Below, piece by piece: positions 35,684-45,513 of a stretch of 64,000 nucleotides of DNA; positions within the stretch are counted from its first letter, which is position 1; each line of letters opens with the position of its first letter. The notes beneath the pieces are model-generated. The model was not told the DNA's origin. It searched no databases and saw only the letters and a program-made list of their open reading frames with translations. The translations under genes and the position numbers were made by a program. The DNA is from CAWKGV01 sp963849305 (GTDB taxonomy: Bacteria; Pseudomonadota; Alphaproteobacteria; Acetobacterales; Acetobacteraceae), in the NCBI GenBank assembly GCA_963849305.1, contig CAWKGV010000003.1:372001-436000 (forward strand), given 5' to 3'.

Positions 35684-36469
35684 ATGCGCCGTCTTGCCGT
35701 GTTCGCGGTTTTTTTGCTGGTGTCGGTTCCGGCCTTCGCCGCCGGTTCGGCCATTCATCTCGCCGCCCACAAGGCGTTGTACGACATGACCCTGGATCGG
35801 GCGCGGGGCGACGTGGTCGCCGCGAAGGGCACGATGGGATACGAGGTGATCGACGCCTGCGACGGCTGGGCGGTGCGCCAGCGGCTCGACATGATCGTGA
35901 CCAACTCGCAAGGCCAAAACATTGAGATGATCTCGGACTACGCCACCTGGGAAGCTAAGGACGGCCGCAAGTTCCGCTTCCACATGAAGCAAACGACGGA
36001 CGAGGCCGTGACCAGCCAAACCGACGGCGACGCGACGGTGGAAGCGGACGGCGGCCCGGGTGTCGCGCATTACACGACGCCCACCCATGCCGACAAGAAG
36101 CTGCCGCCCGGGACACTGTTCCCGATGGCGCACACGGCGGCGATCATCGAGGCGGCGCGCGCGGGCAAGAAGATCCTGAACCTGCCGCTGTTCGACGGTA
36201 CCTCGGAGCAAGGAGCCGAGGACAGCTCGATCGTCATCACGGCATGGGACAAGCCCGAGCCCAGCCAATGGCCGGCGCTGGCCAAGCTGCCCAGTGCCCG
36301 CGTGACGCTGGCGTTCTACGACTGGGGTTCCCAGGACATGATCCCGGACTACCAGGTTGGGATGCGCTATTGGGAGAACGGGGTCGCCGGCGACATGACG
36401 ATGGATTTCGGCGACTTCGTGATGCGCGCCAAGCTATCCGAGTTTACCCCGCAACCACGCAAGTGTTGA
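35684..36469 (+). CDS. eipB: EipB/DUF1849 family cell-envelope integrity protein
   Basis: Periplasmic beta-spiral protein of 261 residues. The signal peptide is MRRLAVFAVFLLVSVPAFAA. Family landmarks are HKALYDMTLDRARG, MGYEVIDACDGWAVRQRL, DYATWEAKDGRKFRF, GTLFPMAHTAAII and the C-terminal GDFVMRAKLSEF. Cysteines in DACDG and at the last residue would form the conserved disulfide known from Brucella EipB. In Brucella EipB supports envelope integrity; a similar role is inferred. It follows a hairpin and is probably monocistronic. Confidence 0.9.
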   Translation: MRRLAVFAVFLLVSVPAFAAGSAIHLAAHKALYDMTLDRARGDVVAAKGTMGYEVIDACDGWAVRQRLDMIVTNSQGQNIEMISDYATWEAKDGRKFRFHMKQTTDEAVTSQTDGDATVEADGGPGVAHYTTPTHADKKLPPGTLFPMAHTAAIIEAARAGKKILNLPLFDGTSEQGAEDSSIVITAWDKPEPSQWPALAKLPSARVTLAFYDWGSQDMIPDYQVGMRYWENGVAGDMTMDFGDFVMRAKLSEFTPQPRKC

Positions 36470-36497
36470 GCGCACCCCGGCGCCGCCGCGCCCTGGA

Positions 36498-37688
36498 TCA
36501 GAGCGGCACGGAGGTCGCGTCGTAGTCGAACGCCCAATCGTAACGCTGGCGCACTCTGTCCGGGCGCCACTCGCGTTCGACGTAGGCCGCCGCGCCATCG
36601 GGGTCGGCCAGCGCCGGGTCATGAAACCGCCGGGCGTTGTCAAGCGAGGCCAGCACGGCGCGCGAGGTGCGCGCGAGCCGGGCGGCGTCGTAACGGCGGA
36701 ACCCTTCCTCGGGATCGTCGTAGGCGTCGAGGCAGCGCGCGAGCACCATGCCGTCCTCGATCGCCATGTTGGCGCCCTGCGCCATGAAGGGCAGCATCGG
36801 GTGCGCCGCGTCGCCGAGCAATGCGACGCGCCCCTCGTTCAAGCGCGGCAGCGGGTCGCGCCCGAGCAGCGCCCATTTGAACGGCGCGTCGATAGCGTGG
36901 ATGATGCGCTGCACGTCCGCGTGCCAGAAGGCGAGGTCGCGGGCGCATTCCTCGACCGTGCCGCGCTCGGTCCAGGACTCGACCTGCCAATCGTCGCGCT
37001 CGACCACGCCGACAAAATTCAGGATCTCCCCCCGGCGCAGCGGATAGGTGACGACGTGGCCGCCCTTGCCAACCCAGTTCGCGCCCACAAGCCGGCGCTG
37101 GTGGGGCGGCAGGCGCTCCATCGGCACGAGGCCGCGCCAGGCCATGATGCCGGTGAACCGCGCCTGGCTGGTGCCGAAGATCGCCTGCCGGATGCGCGAA
37201 TGCACGCCGTCGGCGCCGATCAGCGCATCGGCGCGGATGCGCTCGCCCGAGGCAAGACGGAGTAAGACCCCGCTACCATCTTGCGCGAAGCCGGTGCAGG
37301 CCGCGCCGAGCCGAAGAGCATCCGGTTTGGCGGCCCGGACGGCGTTCAGCAGGATGGTGTGGAAGTCGCCGCGATGGACCATCCAGTAAGGGGCGCCGTA
37401 GCGCGCCATCGAGTGGTCGCCGAGATCGAAGACTTGCCAGCTCTGCCCGGTGCTCCAGAGCCGGATCTCCTTGCCGGCGGGCGGGCAGACCACGCATTCC
37501 ATCATCGGGCCGAGACCGAGCGCCAGTAGCACGCGCGTGCCATTGGCGGCGAGCTGCACGCCGGCGCCGAGTTCGCGCAACTCCGCCGCTTGCTCGAACA
37601 CCTGCACGTCGAAGCCGCGCGCAATCAGTGCGAGCGCGGCGGTAAGGCCGCCAATGCCGGCCCCGGCGATCAGCACTCGGCGGATCAT
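36498..37688 (-). CDS. FAD-dependent monooxygenase, salicylate/3-hydroxybenzoate hydroxylase-like
   Basis: Class A flavoprotein monooxygenase of 396 residues. The FAD motif GAGIGGLTAALAL opens the protein, LIGADGVHSRIR is the DG motif and ALLGDAAHPMLPFMAQGANM the GD motif. The QGANMAIEDG ending groups it with salicylate 1-hydroxylase and 3-hydroxybenzoate 6-hydroxylase. With gentisate dioxygenase 5.5 kb away, hydroxylation of 3-hydroxybenzoate to gentisate is plausible but unproven. Its start overlaps the stop of the second monooxygenase by 4 bases. Confidence 0.88.
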   Translation of the reverse strand: MIRRVLIAGAGIGGLTAALALIARGFDVQVFEQAAELRELGAGVQLAANGTRVLLALGLGPMMECVVCPPAGKEIRLWSTGQSWQVFDLGDHSMARYGAPYWMVHRGDFHTILLNAVRAAKPDALRLGAACTGFAQDGSGVLLRLASGERIRADALIGADGVHSRIRQAIFGTSQARFTGIMAWRGLVPMERLPPHQRRLVGANWVGKGGHVVTYPLRRGEILNFVGVVERDDWQVESWTERGTVEECARDLAFWHADVQRIIHAIDAPFKWALLGRDPLPRLNEGRVALLGDAAHPMLPFMAQGANMAIEDGMVLARCLDAYDDPEEGFRRYDAARLARTSRAVLASLDNARRFHDPALADPDGAAAYVEREWRPDRVRQRYDWAFDYDATSVPL

Positions 37689-38908
37689 GCGCGTCGATGC
37701 AGGCCGGCGACGGCCTTGTAGCTCTCGGATAAGGCGCGCAATTCGTCGGCTGCGATCACATCCTCGATGCGCGCGAAGGGTCTGTCGCCGGTTCGTTCGT
37801 ACACCTCGCGCAAGATAGCATCGGGCGGGTCGCGGCGGTTGGTGAGCACGATCTTGGTCGTCGGCTCCAGGCGGAGCCGTTCGTACCGGGCGAGCGCGGC
37901 AACGTGGTCGCGCTCGCTTGCCAGGCAGTCGGCCAAGGCGCTGGCATCCAGGATCGCCTGGCCGGCGCCGTTCGAACCGCGCGGGACCATCGGGTGCGCG
38001 GCATCGCCCAATAGCGTGATGCGCCCGAAGCTCCAGCGCGGCAGCGGTTCTTGATCCACCATCGGGAACTCAAGCACGGTCTCGGCGGCGCGGATCATCG
38101 CCGGCACATCGAGCCAATCGAATCGCCATCCGGCGAATGCGGGAAGAAAGTCTTCGAGCCGGCCGGGGCGGTTCCAGTCGCGGTCGCGGTGATGCAACGT
38201 CTCGATCTCCGCGACCCAATTGACGAGTTGGCGGCCCGCGCCGTCCACATCGTCGCGGATGGGGTAAATCACCATCTTGCCGGTCGCGAGCCAGCCGGCG
38301 CGGACCATGCTGGCCCCGGTGAGGAAGGGTGGCCAGACGCTCACGCCGCGCCACATGTTATACCCCGAGTAACGTGGCGCGCCTTCGTGGGGGTAGAGTT
38401 GCCTGCGGATCGCCGAATGGATGCCGTCGCAGGCGATCAACGCCGCACCGCGCTGAGGCGCGCGGTCGCGGAAATGGACGGTCACGCCGGTTTCGTCCTG
38501 TTCGGCGCCCAGGCAGTGCCAGCCGGTAGCGATCCGGTCGGCGCCGATAAGCTGCTCGACCGCGCGCAGTAGAAGCAATTGCAGATCGCCGCGATGGACT
38601 GAGAATTGCGGGTGATCGAAGCCGGCAGCGCAGCCGGCAGGCTCACGCCAGATCAGTTGGCCGAAGCGGTTGAAGAAAGCGCTCTCCCGCGTGGTGACTG
38701 CGACCGTGGCGAGCGCGTCCTCCAGCCCGAGACGCGCCAATTCCCGCGAGCCATGTGGCAGGATGTTGATCCCGACACCGATAGCGCGGATCACGGGCGC
38801 GGACTTATAGACCCGGCACGGAATGCCCGCCCTACGGAGCTCGAGCGCGAGCGTCAGCCCGCCAACGCCAGCGCCGACGATCAGCACGTCGCGGTCTGTC
38901 TCGGTCAT
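37685..38908 (-). CDS. FAD-dependent oxidoreductase, PhzS-like
   Basis: A second class A monooxygenase, 407 residues. It shows IVGAGVGGLTLALEL, LIACDGIHSAIRRQ and LLGDAAHPMVPRGSNGAGQAI. The PRGSNGAGQAILDA version of the GD region is characteristic of the PhzS/5-methylphenazine-carboxylate monooxygenase type rather than the salicylate type. The natural substrate here is unknown. The ATG at 38908 (MTETDRDVLI) begins right at the fold; one 9 bases upstream is possible. Coupled with the next monooxygenase. Confidence 0.87.
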   Translation of the reverse strand: MTETDRDVLIVGAGVGGLTLALELRRAGIPCRVYKSAPVIRAIGVGINILPHGSRELARLGLEDALATVAVTTRESAFFNRFGQLIWREPAGCAAGFDHPQFSVHRGDLQLLLLRAVEQLIGADRIATGWHCLGAEQDETGVTVHFRDRAPQRGAALIACDGIHSAIRRQLYPHEGAPRYSGYNMWRGVSVWPPFLTGASMVRAGWLATGKMVIYPIRDDVDGAGRQLVNWVAEIETLHHRDRDWNRPGRLEDFLPAFAGWRFDWLDVPAMIRAAETVLEFPMVDQEPLPRWSFGRITLLGDAAHPMVPRGSNGAGQAILDASALADCLASERDHVAALARYERLRLEPTTKIVLTNRRDPPDAILREVYERTGDRPFARIEDVIAADELRALSESYKAVAGLHRRA

Positions 38909-38959
38909 GCCGGGCATTGTCGGCCGAGAACGGCGACCCGCCAAGGATCGTAGGCTGGT

Positions 38960-40026
38960 TCAGCGGCTGGCCGAGGTCACACCGGGCTTGCAGGGAACCG
39001 GTTCCAGCCATCCGCGGGTAGGTGCGCCGGCCCAGCGATACCGGAACAGCTTCCGGTCGGGCAACGCCGCGCACAGCGTCCGGTCGTGTTCCGCGCCAAG
39101 ATCGACCAGCATCAGCACGGGCCGGTTCAGACCGCCCATGCCGTTGCGGGTGTAGTCCTCGGAGTCGATCGGCTCGCTTCGCTGTTGCCAGGCAACGTAC
39201 CGGGCCGTCCAATCCGCCACCAGCATGGCGGCCGGCGTTGGAACCTTGCTCGCGTCCCGGAACGGCTGCAACCGCATATCCGCCTGCCGAGGCGATTGAT
39301 CCAGTGCGGCCTCACGCGGTCGCGCAGGTCAAGCCAGATCACCGCGAGCAGAGCCGTCTCGACCAGGGCATGGTTGTAGAACGACGCATGATTGAACAGC
39401 GCGAACGGAGCGAGCAGCGTGATCGCCACGGTGGCGGCCCGCGCTGCGGCCGGAATTCCGAGCTGCCGCAGCGCAAGCACGAGAAACACGCCCGAAAACA
39501 TACCCAGCACTGGATTGGCGAGAACCCGCGGCAAGCTGAGCCGGGAGAACGCCGCCAGCACGGCCGGCCAGCCAGGCGGATACTGCGAGACCCGCTTGCC
39601 CTCCTGTTCGGCCACGTAAAGCGTCCGCATGTATGGGCTAAGGGCCGGAGGATCGGGCGTGTTCCACAGGCGGCCATGCGTCAGGGTGTTGGCGAGATAG
39701 TTGTAGCCATACTCGTCCGCGGATGCCGAGAAGGCTTGGAATGCGAACACAGCCAGAGCAATGCAGAGCAGACCGGAAGCGATCACCAGGGCGTAATCGG
39801 TATTTTCCGGCACGGGTCGCGATCTGCCGGACAGGGCGAACCACGCCACGAGCAGGCCGGTCGCGATGGCATAGACCATGCGCATGCCCGTGGCGGCCGC
39901 AACGTCCGGGCGCCACAGGTAGAGCAGGCTCTCCAGAAAGCCCGAGATGGCCATTGCACCGCCGATGAAAACCCAAAGGTTCCTACGGAAAGCACTCTGT
40001 ACCGATCTGGCTCCGACGCTCAGCAC
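38960..40026 (-). pseudogene. internally deleted GT-C-like membrane protein (paralog of next gene)
   Basis: The N-terminal 250 residues (DEYGYNYLANTLTHGRLWN, GKRVSQYPPGWPAVLAAFS, RDRVRPHWINR) and the C-terminal 100 residues (ARYVAWQ, TRNGMGGLNRPVLMLVDLGA, RWAGAPTRGWLEPVPCKPG) both match the intact neighbour at 40152-41900 closely. The roughly 235 middle residues are missing. At the junction (about 39284-39300) HWINRLGRR is followed at once by the region equivalent to RMQPLEIA, in a different frame. This is a tandem duplicate that lost about 700 bases and its frame. Confidence 0.82.
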
Positions 40027-40151
40027 CGGCCGGTCTCGCGCATCCAGACCCTAGCAATCAATCTCAATGGGCGATCTCCCGGCGATGGCGTCATCCGAAC
40101 CCGATCAACACGCAAACGCACACGATCCTTCATAAACAAGCAGGATGTGCG

Positions 40152-41900
40152 CTAGCGACGAGCTGAGGTGACGCCGGGATTGCAGTGGATCGCTTCCAGC
40201 CATCCCCGGGTCGGGGCGCCGGCCGTGCGATAGCGGAACAGCTTACGATCAGGCAGGGCCGCGCACAGCGCCGTATCGTGTTGCGAACCAAGGTCAAGAA
40301 GCAGGAGCACCGGCCGATTCAGTCCGGCCATGCCATTGCGAGTGAACTCCTGATTGTACATCGGCTGGGGGTGACTCTGCCATGAAACGTAGCGTGCTGA
40401 CCAATCGGGTATCAGGACGCCGGCGGGCGCGGGGGCCGCGCTTGCAATTTCTAGCGGCTGCATGCGTGTATTCACATCTGTGCGGATGAAGGCTCCGTAC
40501 CCCAGCGTGAACCCGGCGAAGACGGCAACTTGCATGGCGGCCAGCCGCACCGGGTCGAGCCGCCACCGGCCTACCTGCCACACACCCGAAACACTGCTCA
40601 GGCCGCAAGCGACGGTCAGCATCATCGGCGCCCAACCGATGAACCAGTAGCGCGGCCCGTGCTGGATTCCCCCGTAATCTGGATAAAATGTAAAGAACGC
40701 GACCGCCGCCGGGAGGATCAGGTCGAACCACCGCAGCGTACCAGTGCGAACTCGCACCCACAACGCGATGACATAGAAAAGGAGCAGCGCGGTTGAGGCG
40801 AAATCCATCCAACTGGTGGACCAGCGGACGAAGAACTCCGCAGCGAGCAAGGGGGAGTGCTGTCCTTGTACCCCGTAACCGTACAGCCCCATGCGAAACC
40901 ACGGGTTTGACCAGGTAAGCGTCGTTTCGAGCGGATTGCCGGTAATCTTCCAATTGTACAGGCAAAACAGCAGCACGATCGGCAGTGCCCCGGCGGCGGC
41001 GGGCAGCATCCGAGGAATGAACGCCAACCTCCGCCGCCACAGGCCATCGACCATGAAGAGCGCCCAAGCAATCGCGAACGCTTCGTAGCGCGTGGTCAGG
41101 AGGACGGAGAAGGCTAGGCCGATGCCGACGCGGTTGATCCAGTGCGGGTTCGCGCCGTCGCGTAGGTCGAGCCAGATCACGGCCAGAAGCGCCGTCTGGA
41201 CCAGGCCATGATTCAAGAAGGAGGCATTGGTGAACAGCGCGAAAGGGGCAAGCAGCGCGATCGCCACCACCGCCGCCCTCACTGCGGCCGGAATTCCGAG
41301 CTGCCGCAGCGAAAGCGCGAGAAACAGGCCCGAAAACAGCTGCAACACTGGGTTGGCGAAGAACCGCGGAACGCCGACGAAAGAGAACGCGGCGAGCACG
41401 GCCGGCCACCCGGGAGGGTACTGCGATACACGCTTGCCCTCCTGCTGAACAATGTACAGCGTCTCCAGATACGGCCTCAAAGCGGCGGGCTCTGGAGCAT
41501 TCCACAAGTGACCGTGGGCCAGGGTGGTCGCGAGATAATTGTATCCATATTCGTCGGCGGATAACGGGAAGGCTTGGAAGGCAAGCACTGCCAGAAGAAC
41601 GCAGACCACACCGGACGCGACCACCAAGACGTAATCGGCATTGTCGGGCACAGGTCGCGATCTGCCTGACCGCGCAAACCAGACCACAAGCAGGCCAGTC
41701 CCAACCCCGAAGATCAGGCGTAGGCCCGTGGCGGTCAGCAGGTCGGGGCGCCATAAGTAGAGCAAACTCTCTAGCAAGCCCCATAGCGCCATCCCGACGC
41801 CGATCAGTGGCCAAACGTTCCGTGTGAAACCAAGCGGCTTCGATCCGAGACCGATGTTCAGCACCGGCTGACCCTGCTCGCCTAAACCGAGTGGTGTCAC
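40152..41900 (-). CDS. multi-pass GT-C-like glycosyltransferase family membrane protein
   Basis: A 582-residue integral membrane protein with about ten hydrophobic helices. After two helices comes SADEYGYNYLATTLAHGHLWN, an acidic loop like the catalytic DE loop of GT-C (ArnT/PMT type) enzymes, then GKRVSQYPPGWPAVLAAFS. A long C-terminal soluble part ends RTAGAPTRGWLEAIHCNPG. If GT-C, it would use a polyprenyl-phosphate sugar donor at the periplasmic face. Family membership is by pattern only. The deleted paralog lies 125 bases downstream in the same orientation. Confidence 0.72.
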   Translation of the reverse strand: MTPLGLGEQGQPVLNIGLGSKPLGFTRNVWPLIGVGMALWGLLESLLYLWRPDLLTATGLRLIFGVGTGLLVVWFARSGRSRPVPDNADYVLVVASGVVCVLLAVLAFQAFPLSADEYGYNYLATTLAHGHLWNAPEPAALRPYLETLYIVQQEGKRVSQYPPGWPAVLAAFSFVGVPRFFANPVLQLFSGLFLALSLRQLGIPAAVRAAVVAIALLAPFALFTNASFLNHGLVQTALLAVIWLDLRDGANPHWINRVGIGLAFSVLLTTRYEAFAIAWALFMVDGLWRRRLAFIPRMLPAAAGALPIVLLFCLYNWKITGNPLETTLTWSNPWFRMGLYGYGVQGQHSPLLAAEFFVRWSTSWMDFASTALLLFYVIALWVRVRTGTLRWFDLILPAAVAFFTFYPDYGGIQHGPRYWFIGWAPMMLTVACGLSSVSGVWQVGRWRLDPVRLAAMQVAVFAGFTLGYGAFIRTDVNTRMQPLEIASAAPAPAGVLIPDWSARYVSWQSHPQPMYNQEFTRNGMAGLNRPVLLLLDLGSQHDTALCAALPDRKLFRYRTAGAPTRGWLEAIHCNPGVTSARR

Positions 41901-42164
41901 GGCGCCGGACCCCTTAGACTCGCACTTGCATTCAAACTCGCAGGATTAACCAGGATCAATAGCGCGGCCTTAGCCTGCATCTCGTTCGCAAGGCAAGTGC
42001 GTTAAAATCTTCAGGTGCCGAAGTTGAACGTTGTGACCTGTCTAGTGCAACTGATGTTTGAGCGCCAAACAAGTTCTTCAACCAGACACCCTGCCCTGTC
42101 ACAAAGCCGCTAGTACCTAAGGCGCGCTAAATCGGTCATTCGTCACTTTCTTGTTTGTTACAAA

Positions 42165-43151
42165 TCAGGGGTCACCATACTGCCGGATCGTCGCGGCGAC
42201 GATCCGGCGCGCGTCGTCCACGAGAGCGGCATCCTCGCCACGCCGGTCGAGCAGGTCGGACCAGGCGAACAGATCCGCGATCCGCGCGATCCGGTGCCAG
42301 TCCGCGGGCAATTTGCCCCCGGCCGCGCAATAGCCGCGCGCGAGCCCGTCCGCGAAGATGGTGGGCTCGCCGAGAGGCGGACGCAAGATGTTGGCGAAAT
42401 CAAGGGCCGGGGTCGCGCTCAAGGCGAATTCCCAATCTAGGATCGCCGCGACGCGCCACCCGGCCCCATCGCGGCGCATGAGGATGTTGCTCGGGTTGAA
42501 ATCCGCATGGGTGAGCCGCGGATCGCCTAGCCAAGCGTCGAGCCGCTGTCCCTCACGCTCCACGAACGCGAAGCATTGGTCGGTCAGCTCCGTCCCGAGA
42601 CGTTCGCCGCCCCGCCGTTCGCGCAAGCAGCCGCGCATGAAATCGAGCAGACCGGTGCGGCTGAAATCGAGCGCGACCGGCACGCGCAGATCATCGGTAA
42701 AGAAGCCCGCTTGGTCGAAGCGGAACGCATGGACACGGGCCAGCGCATCGCCGACCGCCGCGCCGATCGTCGCGAGCATGGCGGGCGCGGCGGTATTGAT
42801 TGCGTGGTCCAGCCGTTCGCCCTCGATCCACTGGAGCACGGCGTATGGTCCTCCGGTGACGGGATTGGCCTCGGCGAAATGCAGGAACGGGGCAGTCGGG
42901 ACGCGGCCGACCAGAAGGCGGTCGAGTTCGGCCTCCTTGCGCGCCTGCGGCGGGTCACGCCGGAAGATCCGCAGCAATACGCGCACCGGCGGGTTGGATA
43001 GCGTCACCTCCAGGTTCGTGTTGACCAGCCCGCCGCTGACCGGCCGGATCGAAACCACCCGTGCGTCGCCGACGGCGGGGCGGACCAGCGCTGCGACTTC
43101 GGCCGCGGTCAGGTCCACCCATTCGGAGAGCCGCCGCCAGCCGTGGCGCAC
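42165..43151 (-). CDS. aminoglycoside-phosphotransferase-fold kinase
   Basis: A 328-residue phosphotransferase of the APH/choline-kinase fold. RPVSGGLVNTNLEVTL is the Gly-rich loop, LRIFRRD the strand with basic residues, LTHADFNPSNILMRR the catalytic Brenner-type HxDxxxxN motif and AAILDWEFALSATPALDFAN the DFG-like motif. The acceptor could be a small alcohol or amino sugar; the operon gives no decision. A GTG at 43151 is the likely start (10 bases after the dioxygenase stop); another GTG at 43118 is possible. Confidence 0.82.
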   Translation of the reverse strand: MRHGWRRLSEWVDLTAAEVAALVRPAVGDARVVSIRPVSGGLVNTNLEVTLSNPPVRVLLRIFRRDPPQARKEAELDRLLVGRVPTAPFLHFAEANPVTGGPYAVLQWIEGERLDHAINTAAPAMLATIGAAVGDALARVHAFRFDQAGFFTDDLRVPVALDFSRTGLLDFMRGCLRERRGGERLGTELTDQCFAFVEREGQRLDAWLGDPRLTHADFNPSNILMRRDGAGWRVAAILDWEFALSATPALDFANILRPPLGEPTIFADGLARGYCAAGGKLPADWHRIARIADLFAWSDLLDRRGEDAALVDDARRIVAATIRQYGDP

Positions 43152-43161
43152 GGTCCCGAAC

Positions 43162-44199
43162 TTACGCGCCGCGCTCCTCGCGCCAGAGGCCGAGCTTCTC
43201 CTGCACCGGGCGATCGGAGAAGCTGAACAGCACCGCCTCGCTGGCGGGGCGGTGGTGGTGCCAGTGCCAGCTCGGCACCACGAACACGTCGCGCGGCTTC
43301 CAGCGGAACGTCTTGTCTCCGATCACGGTCTCGCCCTCGCCCTCGATGGCCGCGTACACGGTGCCGTCGGTCGCGCGATATGGTGATGTGTCGAAACCAT
43401 CGGGCAGAAGCTGCATGAAAGCGCCAATGGTCGGCATCGCGTGCTCCCCGGTGGCCGGGTTGACGTAGCGCAGCTTGTGCCCGTGACAGGCATCGGGCTC
43501 GCCATTGCGCGCCAGTGTGGCTAGCGCCTCGCGCGAGCGCGCGTACGGGTAGCTGAAGACCGGCGAGCTTTTGGCGGCCGGGTGCCAGTCCACTGGCAGC
43601 ATGTTGTAGCCGAACCGCGCCTGGCTGTCGCCCTGCGGGCGCGTCACGGTCTGACTGTCGGCGTTTGCGGGCTCGGCAAAGCCCGCGCCGAACATACGCA
43701 CGATCGGGATGTCGAGCCCATCGAGCCAGACCATCGGCCCACCCGCCTCGTTGCCGTGGTCGTGCCAGGTCCAGGAGGGGGTAATGACGAAATCGCCGGG
43801 CTCCATCAGCGTGCGCTCGCCCTCGACCGCGGTATAGGCGCCGTGGCCTTCTACAATGAAGCGCAGCGCTGAGGGGGTGTGCCGGTGCGCCGGCGCTACC
43901 TCGCCGGGCATGATGAGCTGCAACCCGGCGAACAGGCTTTGCGTGATCGCGGCCTGCCCGCCCAGGCCGGGATTCTTCAGGATTAGCACCCGGCGTTCCG
44001 CTTCCTTGGCGGTGATCAGGCTCGCCGACCGCATCAGGTGCGGGCGCACGACGTTGTCGTAGTCCCAATAGGCGGGCTGGGCGGCAGTCGCGGGGGTGCG
44101 GCTGACCAGCTCGTGCAGGCTTTCCCAGAGCGGGGCCATGCTGTGCGCCCCGATCTGCTCGTAGAAGGCTTGGCGCTCGGCGCTACGTGGGTCGTCCAT
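43162..44199 (-). CDS. gentisate 1,2-dioxygenase
   Basis: Bicupin Fe(II) ring-cleavage enzyme of 345 residues that opens gentisate to maleylpyruvate. The N-terminal cupin has PAHRHTPSALRFIVEG and PSWTWHDHGNEAGGP, giving the His ligands; the C-terminal cupin has PSWHWHHH. GFAEPANADSQ and GLGGQAAITQSLFAGLQLIMPGE also fit the family. Maleylpyruvate isomerase is encoded 7 kb away. It lies in a leftward run with the CitE and CaiB genes upstream and the kinase downstream. Confidence 0.93.
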   Translation of the reverse strand: MDDPRSAERQAFYEQIGAHSMAPLWESLHELVSRTPATAAQPAYWDYDNVVRPHLMRSASLITAKEAERRVLILKNPGLGGQAAITQSLFAGLQLIMPGEVAPAHRHTPSALRFIVEGHGAYTAVEGERTLMEPGDFVITPSWTWHDHGNEAGGPMVWLDGLDIPIVRMFGAGFAEPANADSQTVTRPQGDSQARFGYNMLPVDWHPAAKSSPVFSYPYARSREALATLARNGEPDACHGHKLRYVNPATGEHAMPTIGAFMQLLPDGFDTSPYRATDGTVYAAIEGEGETVIGDKTFRWKPRDVFVVPSWHWHHHRPASEAVLFSFSDRPVQEKLGLWREERGA

Positions 44200-44304
44200 C
44201 GGACGGTCCTCCAGGTTCGGGGTCTAACTTATTGTAGATTACCGCGAAGGCATGGAGGCGCGGGATGCTTTCTCCGTGTCTTCCGGTGGATGCTTCTGCT
44301 CAAA

Positions 44305-45507
44305 TCAGATCACCGCCACATCAGCCAAGCGCCGTAACTCGGCGGCATCGAGGCCGAGCAGGCCCTGGTAGATCTCGTCGTTATGCGCTCCGAGCGCCGG
44401 GCCCAGCCATCGCACTTCGCCCGGCGTGTCGGTTAGGCGCGGCACGATGTTGGGGACGGCCAGCTCGCCCGCGCGGGGATCGTGCATGGTCAGGATGTTG
44501 CCGCGCGCGGCGTAGTGCGGATCGGCGAATATCTCGTCGATCGCGTATACCGGCCCACACGGCACTTGCGCCGCCTCGCAGAGACGCAGCAGCGCGTCGC
44601 GGTCGTGCCGGGCGGTCCAATCGGAGACGCGGGCATCCACCGCATCTCGCTCGGCCTCGCGCGCGGCGAGGCGGCCCCAGCGCCCGTCGCCGGCCAGATC
44701 GGGAGCGCCCATCGCCTCGGTCAGACGGGCGAAGATCTTGTCGTTGGTGCAGGCGATCGCGATCCAGCGGCCGTCCTTGGTGGGGTAATGGCTGTGCGGC
44801 ACGGCGTTCACGGTGCCGGGGCCGATGCGCTGGCGGACGAAGCCGCGCTGCTGATAGGCGGGCACCAACTCGTCGAGGATGCGGAAGACTGACTCATAGA
44901 GGCCGATATCCACCACTTGCCCGCGCCCGGTCTGCTCGCGCGCCCGCAGCGCCACCAGCGCGCCCAGGGCGCCGTAAATACCCGAGAGGTAGTCGGGGAT
45001 GGTGGCCGAGCCGGGTGTCACCGGCGGGCGATCGGGGTAGCCGGCGAGGAAGGAGAGCCCACCGAACGCGTTGCCGATCCGCCCGAAACCGGGGCGGTCG
45101 CGATAGGGGCCGGTCTGTCCGTAGCCGGAGATGCGCACCATGACCAGGCGCGGGTTCACGGCACTCAGTGCGTCCCAGCCGAGCCCCCAACGTTCCATCG
45201 TGCCGGGCTGAAAGTTCTCCACCAGCACGTCGGAGATCGCGACCAGGCGCTTGAGCAGGGCGGCACCCTCCGGCTTGCGCAGGTCGAGCGTGATGCATTT
45301 CTTGTTCCGCGATTCGGACAGCCACGGCAGGGAGTCGCCGCATTCGGTGAGGGTGCCGAACCGGCGCGTCGCATCGCCGATCCGGGGCAACTCCGCCTTG
45401 ATCACCTCGGCGCCGAACTCGCCCAACTGGGTGGCGCAGAACGGGCCGGCGAGGAAGCTCGCCACATCGAGCACGCGTGTGCCCTCGAGTGCCTGGACCA
45501 TGCTCAT
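44305..45507 (-). CDS. CaiB/BaiF-type (class III) CoA transferase
   Basis: A 400-residue family III CoA transferase. It moves CoA between carboxylic acids through an Asp-bound anhydride. Visible are LEGTRVLDVASFLAGPFCATQLGEFGAEVIK, the LRKPEGAALLKRLVAISDVLVENFQPG stretch, SGYGQTGPYRDRPGF and QRIGPGTVNAVPHSHYPTKDG. Donor and acceptor are unknown. The gene starts 6 bases after the CitE-type lyase, so the two probably act in one pathway. Confidence 0.92.
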   Translation of the reverse strand: MSMVQALEGTRVLDVASFLAGPFCATQLGEFGAEVIKAELPRIGDATRRFGTLTECGDSLPWLSESRNKKCITLDLRKPEGAALLKRLVAISDVLVENFQPGTMERWGLGWDALSAVNPRLVMVRISGYGQTGPYRDRPGFGRIGNAFGGLSFLAGYPDRPPVTPGSATIPDYLSGIYGALGALVALRAREQTGRGQVVDIGLYESVFRILDELVPAYQQRGFVRQRIGPGTVNAVPHSHYPTKDGRWIAIACTNDKIFARLTEAMGAPDLAGDGRWGRLAAREAERDAVDARVSDWTARHDRDALLRLCEAAQVPCGPVYAIDEIFADPHYAARGNILTMHDPRAGELAVPNIVPRLTDTPGEVRWLGPALGAHNDEIYQGLLGLDAAELRRLADVAVI

Positions 45508-45513
45508 CTCATT

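Noticed and set aside
41901..42164. Possible gene in the 264-base gap between the GT-C-like gene and the kinase
   Set aside because: Only AT-richer non-coding sequence is visible, with several stops in all frames; probably a promoter region.
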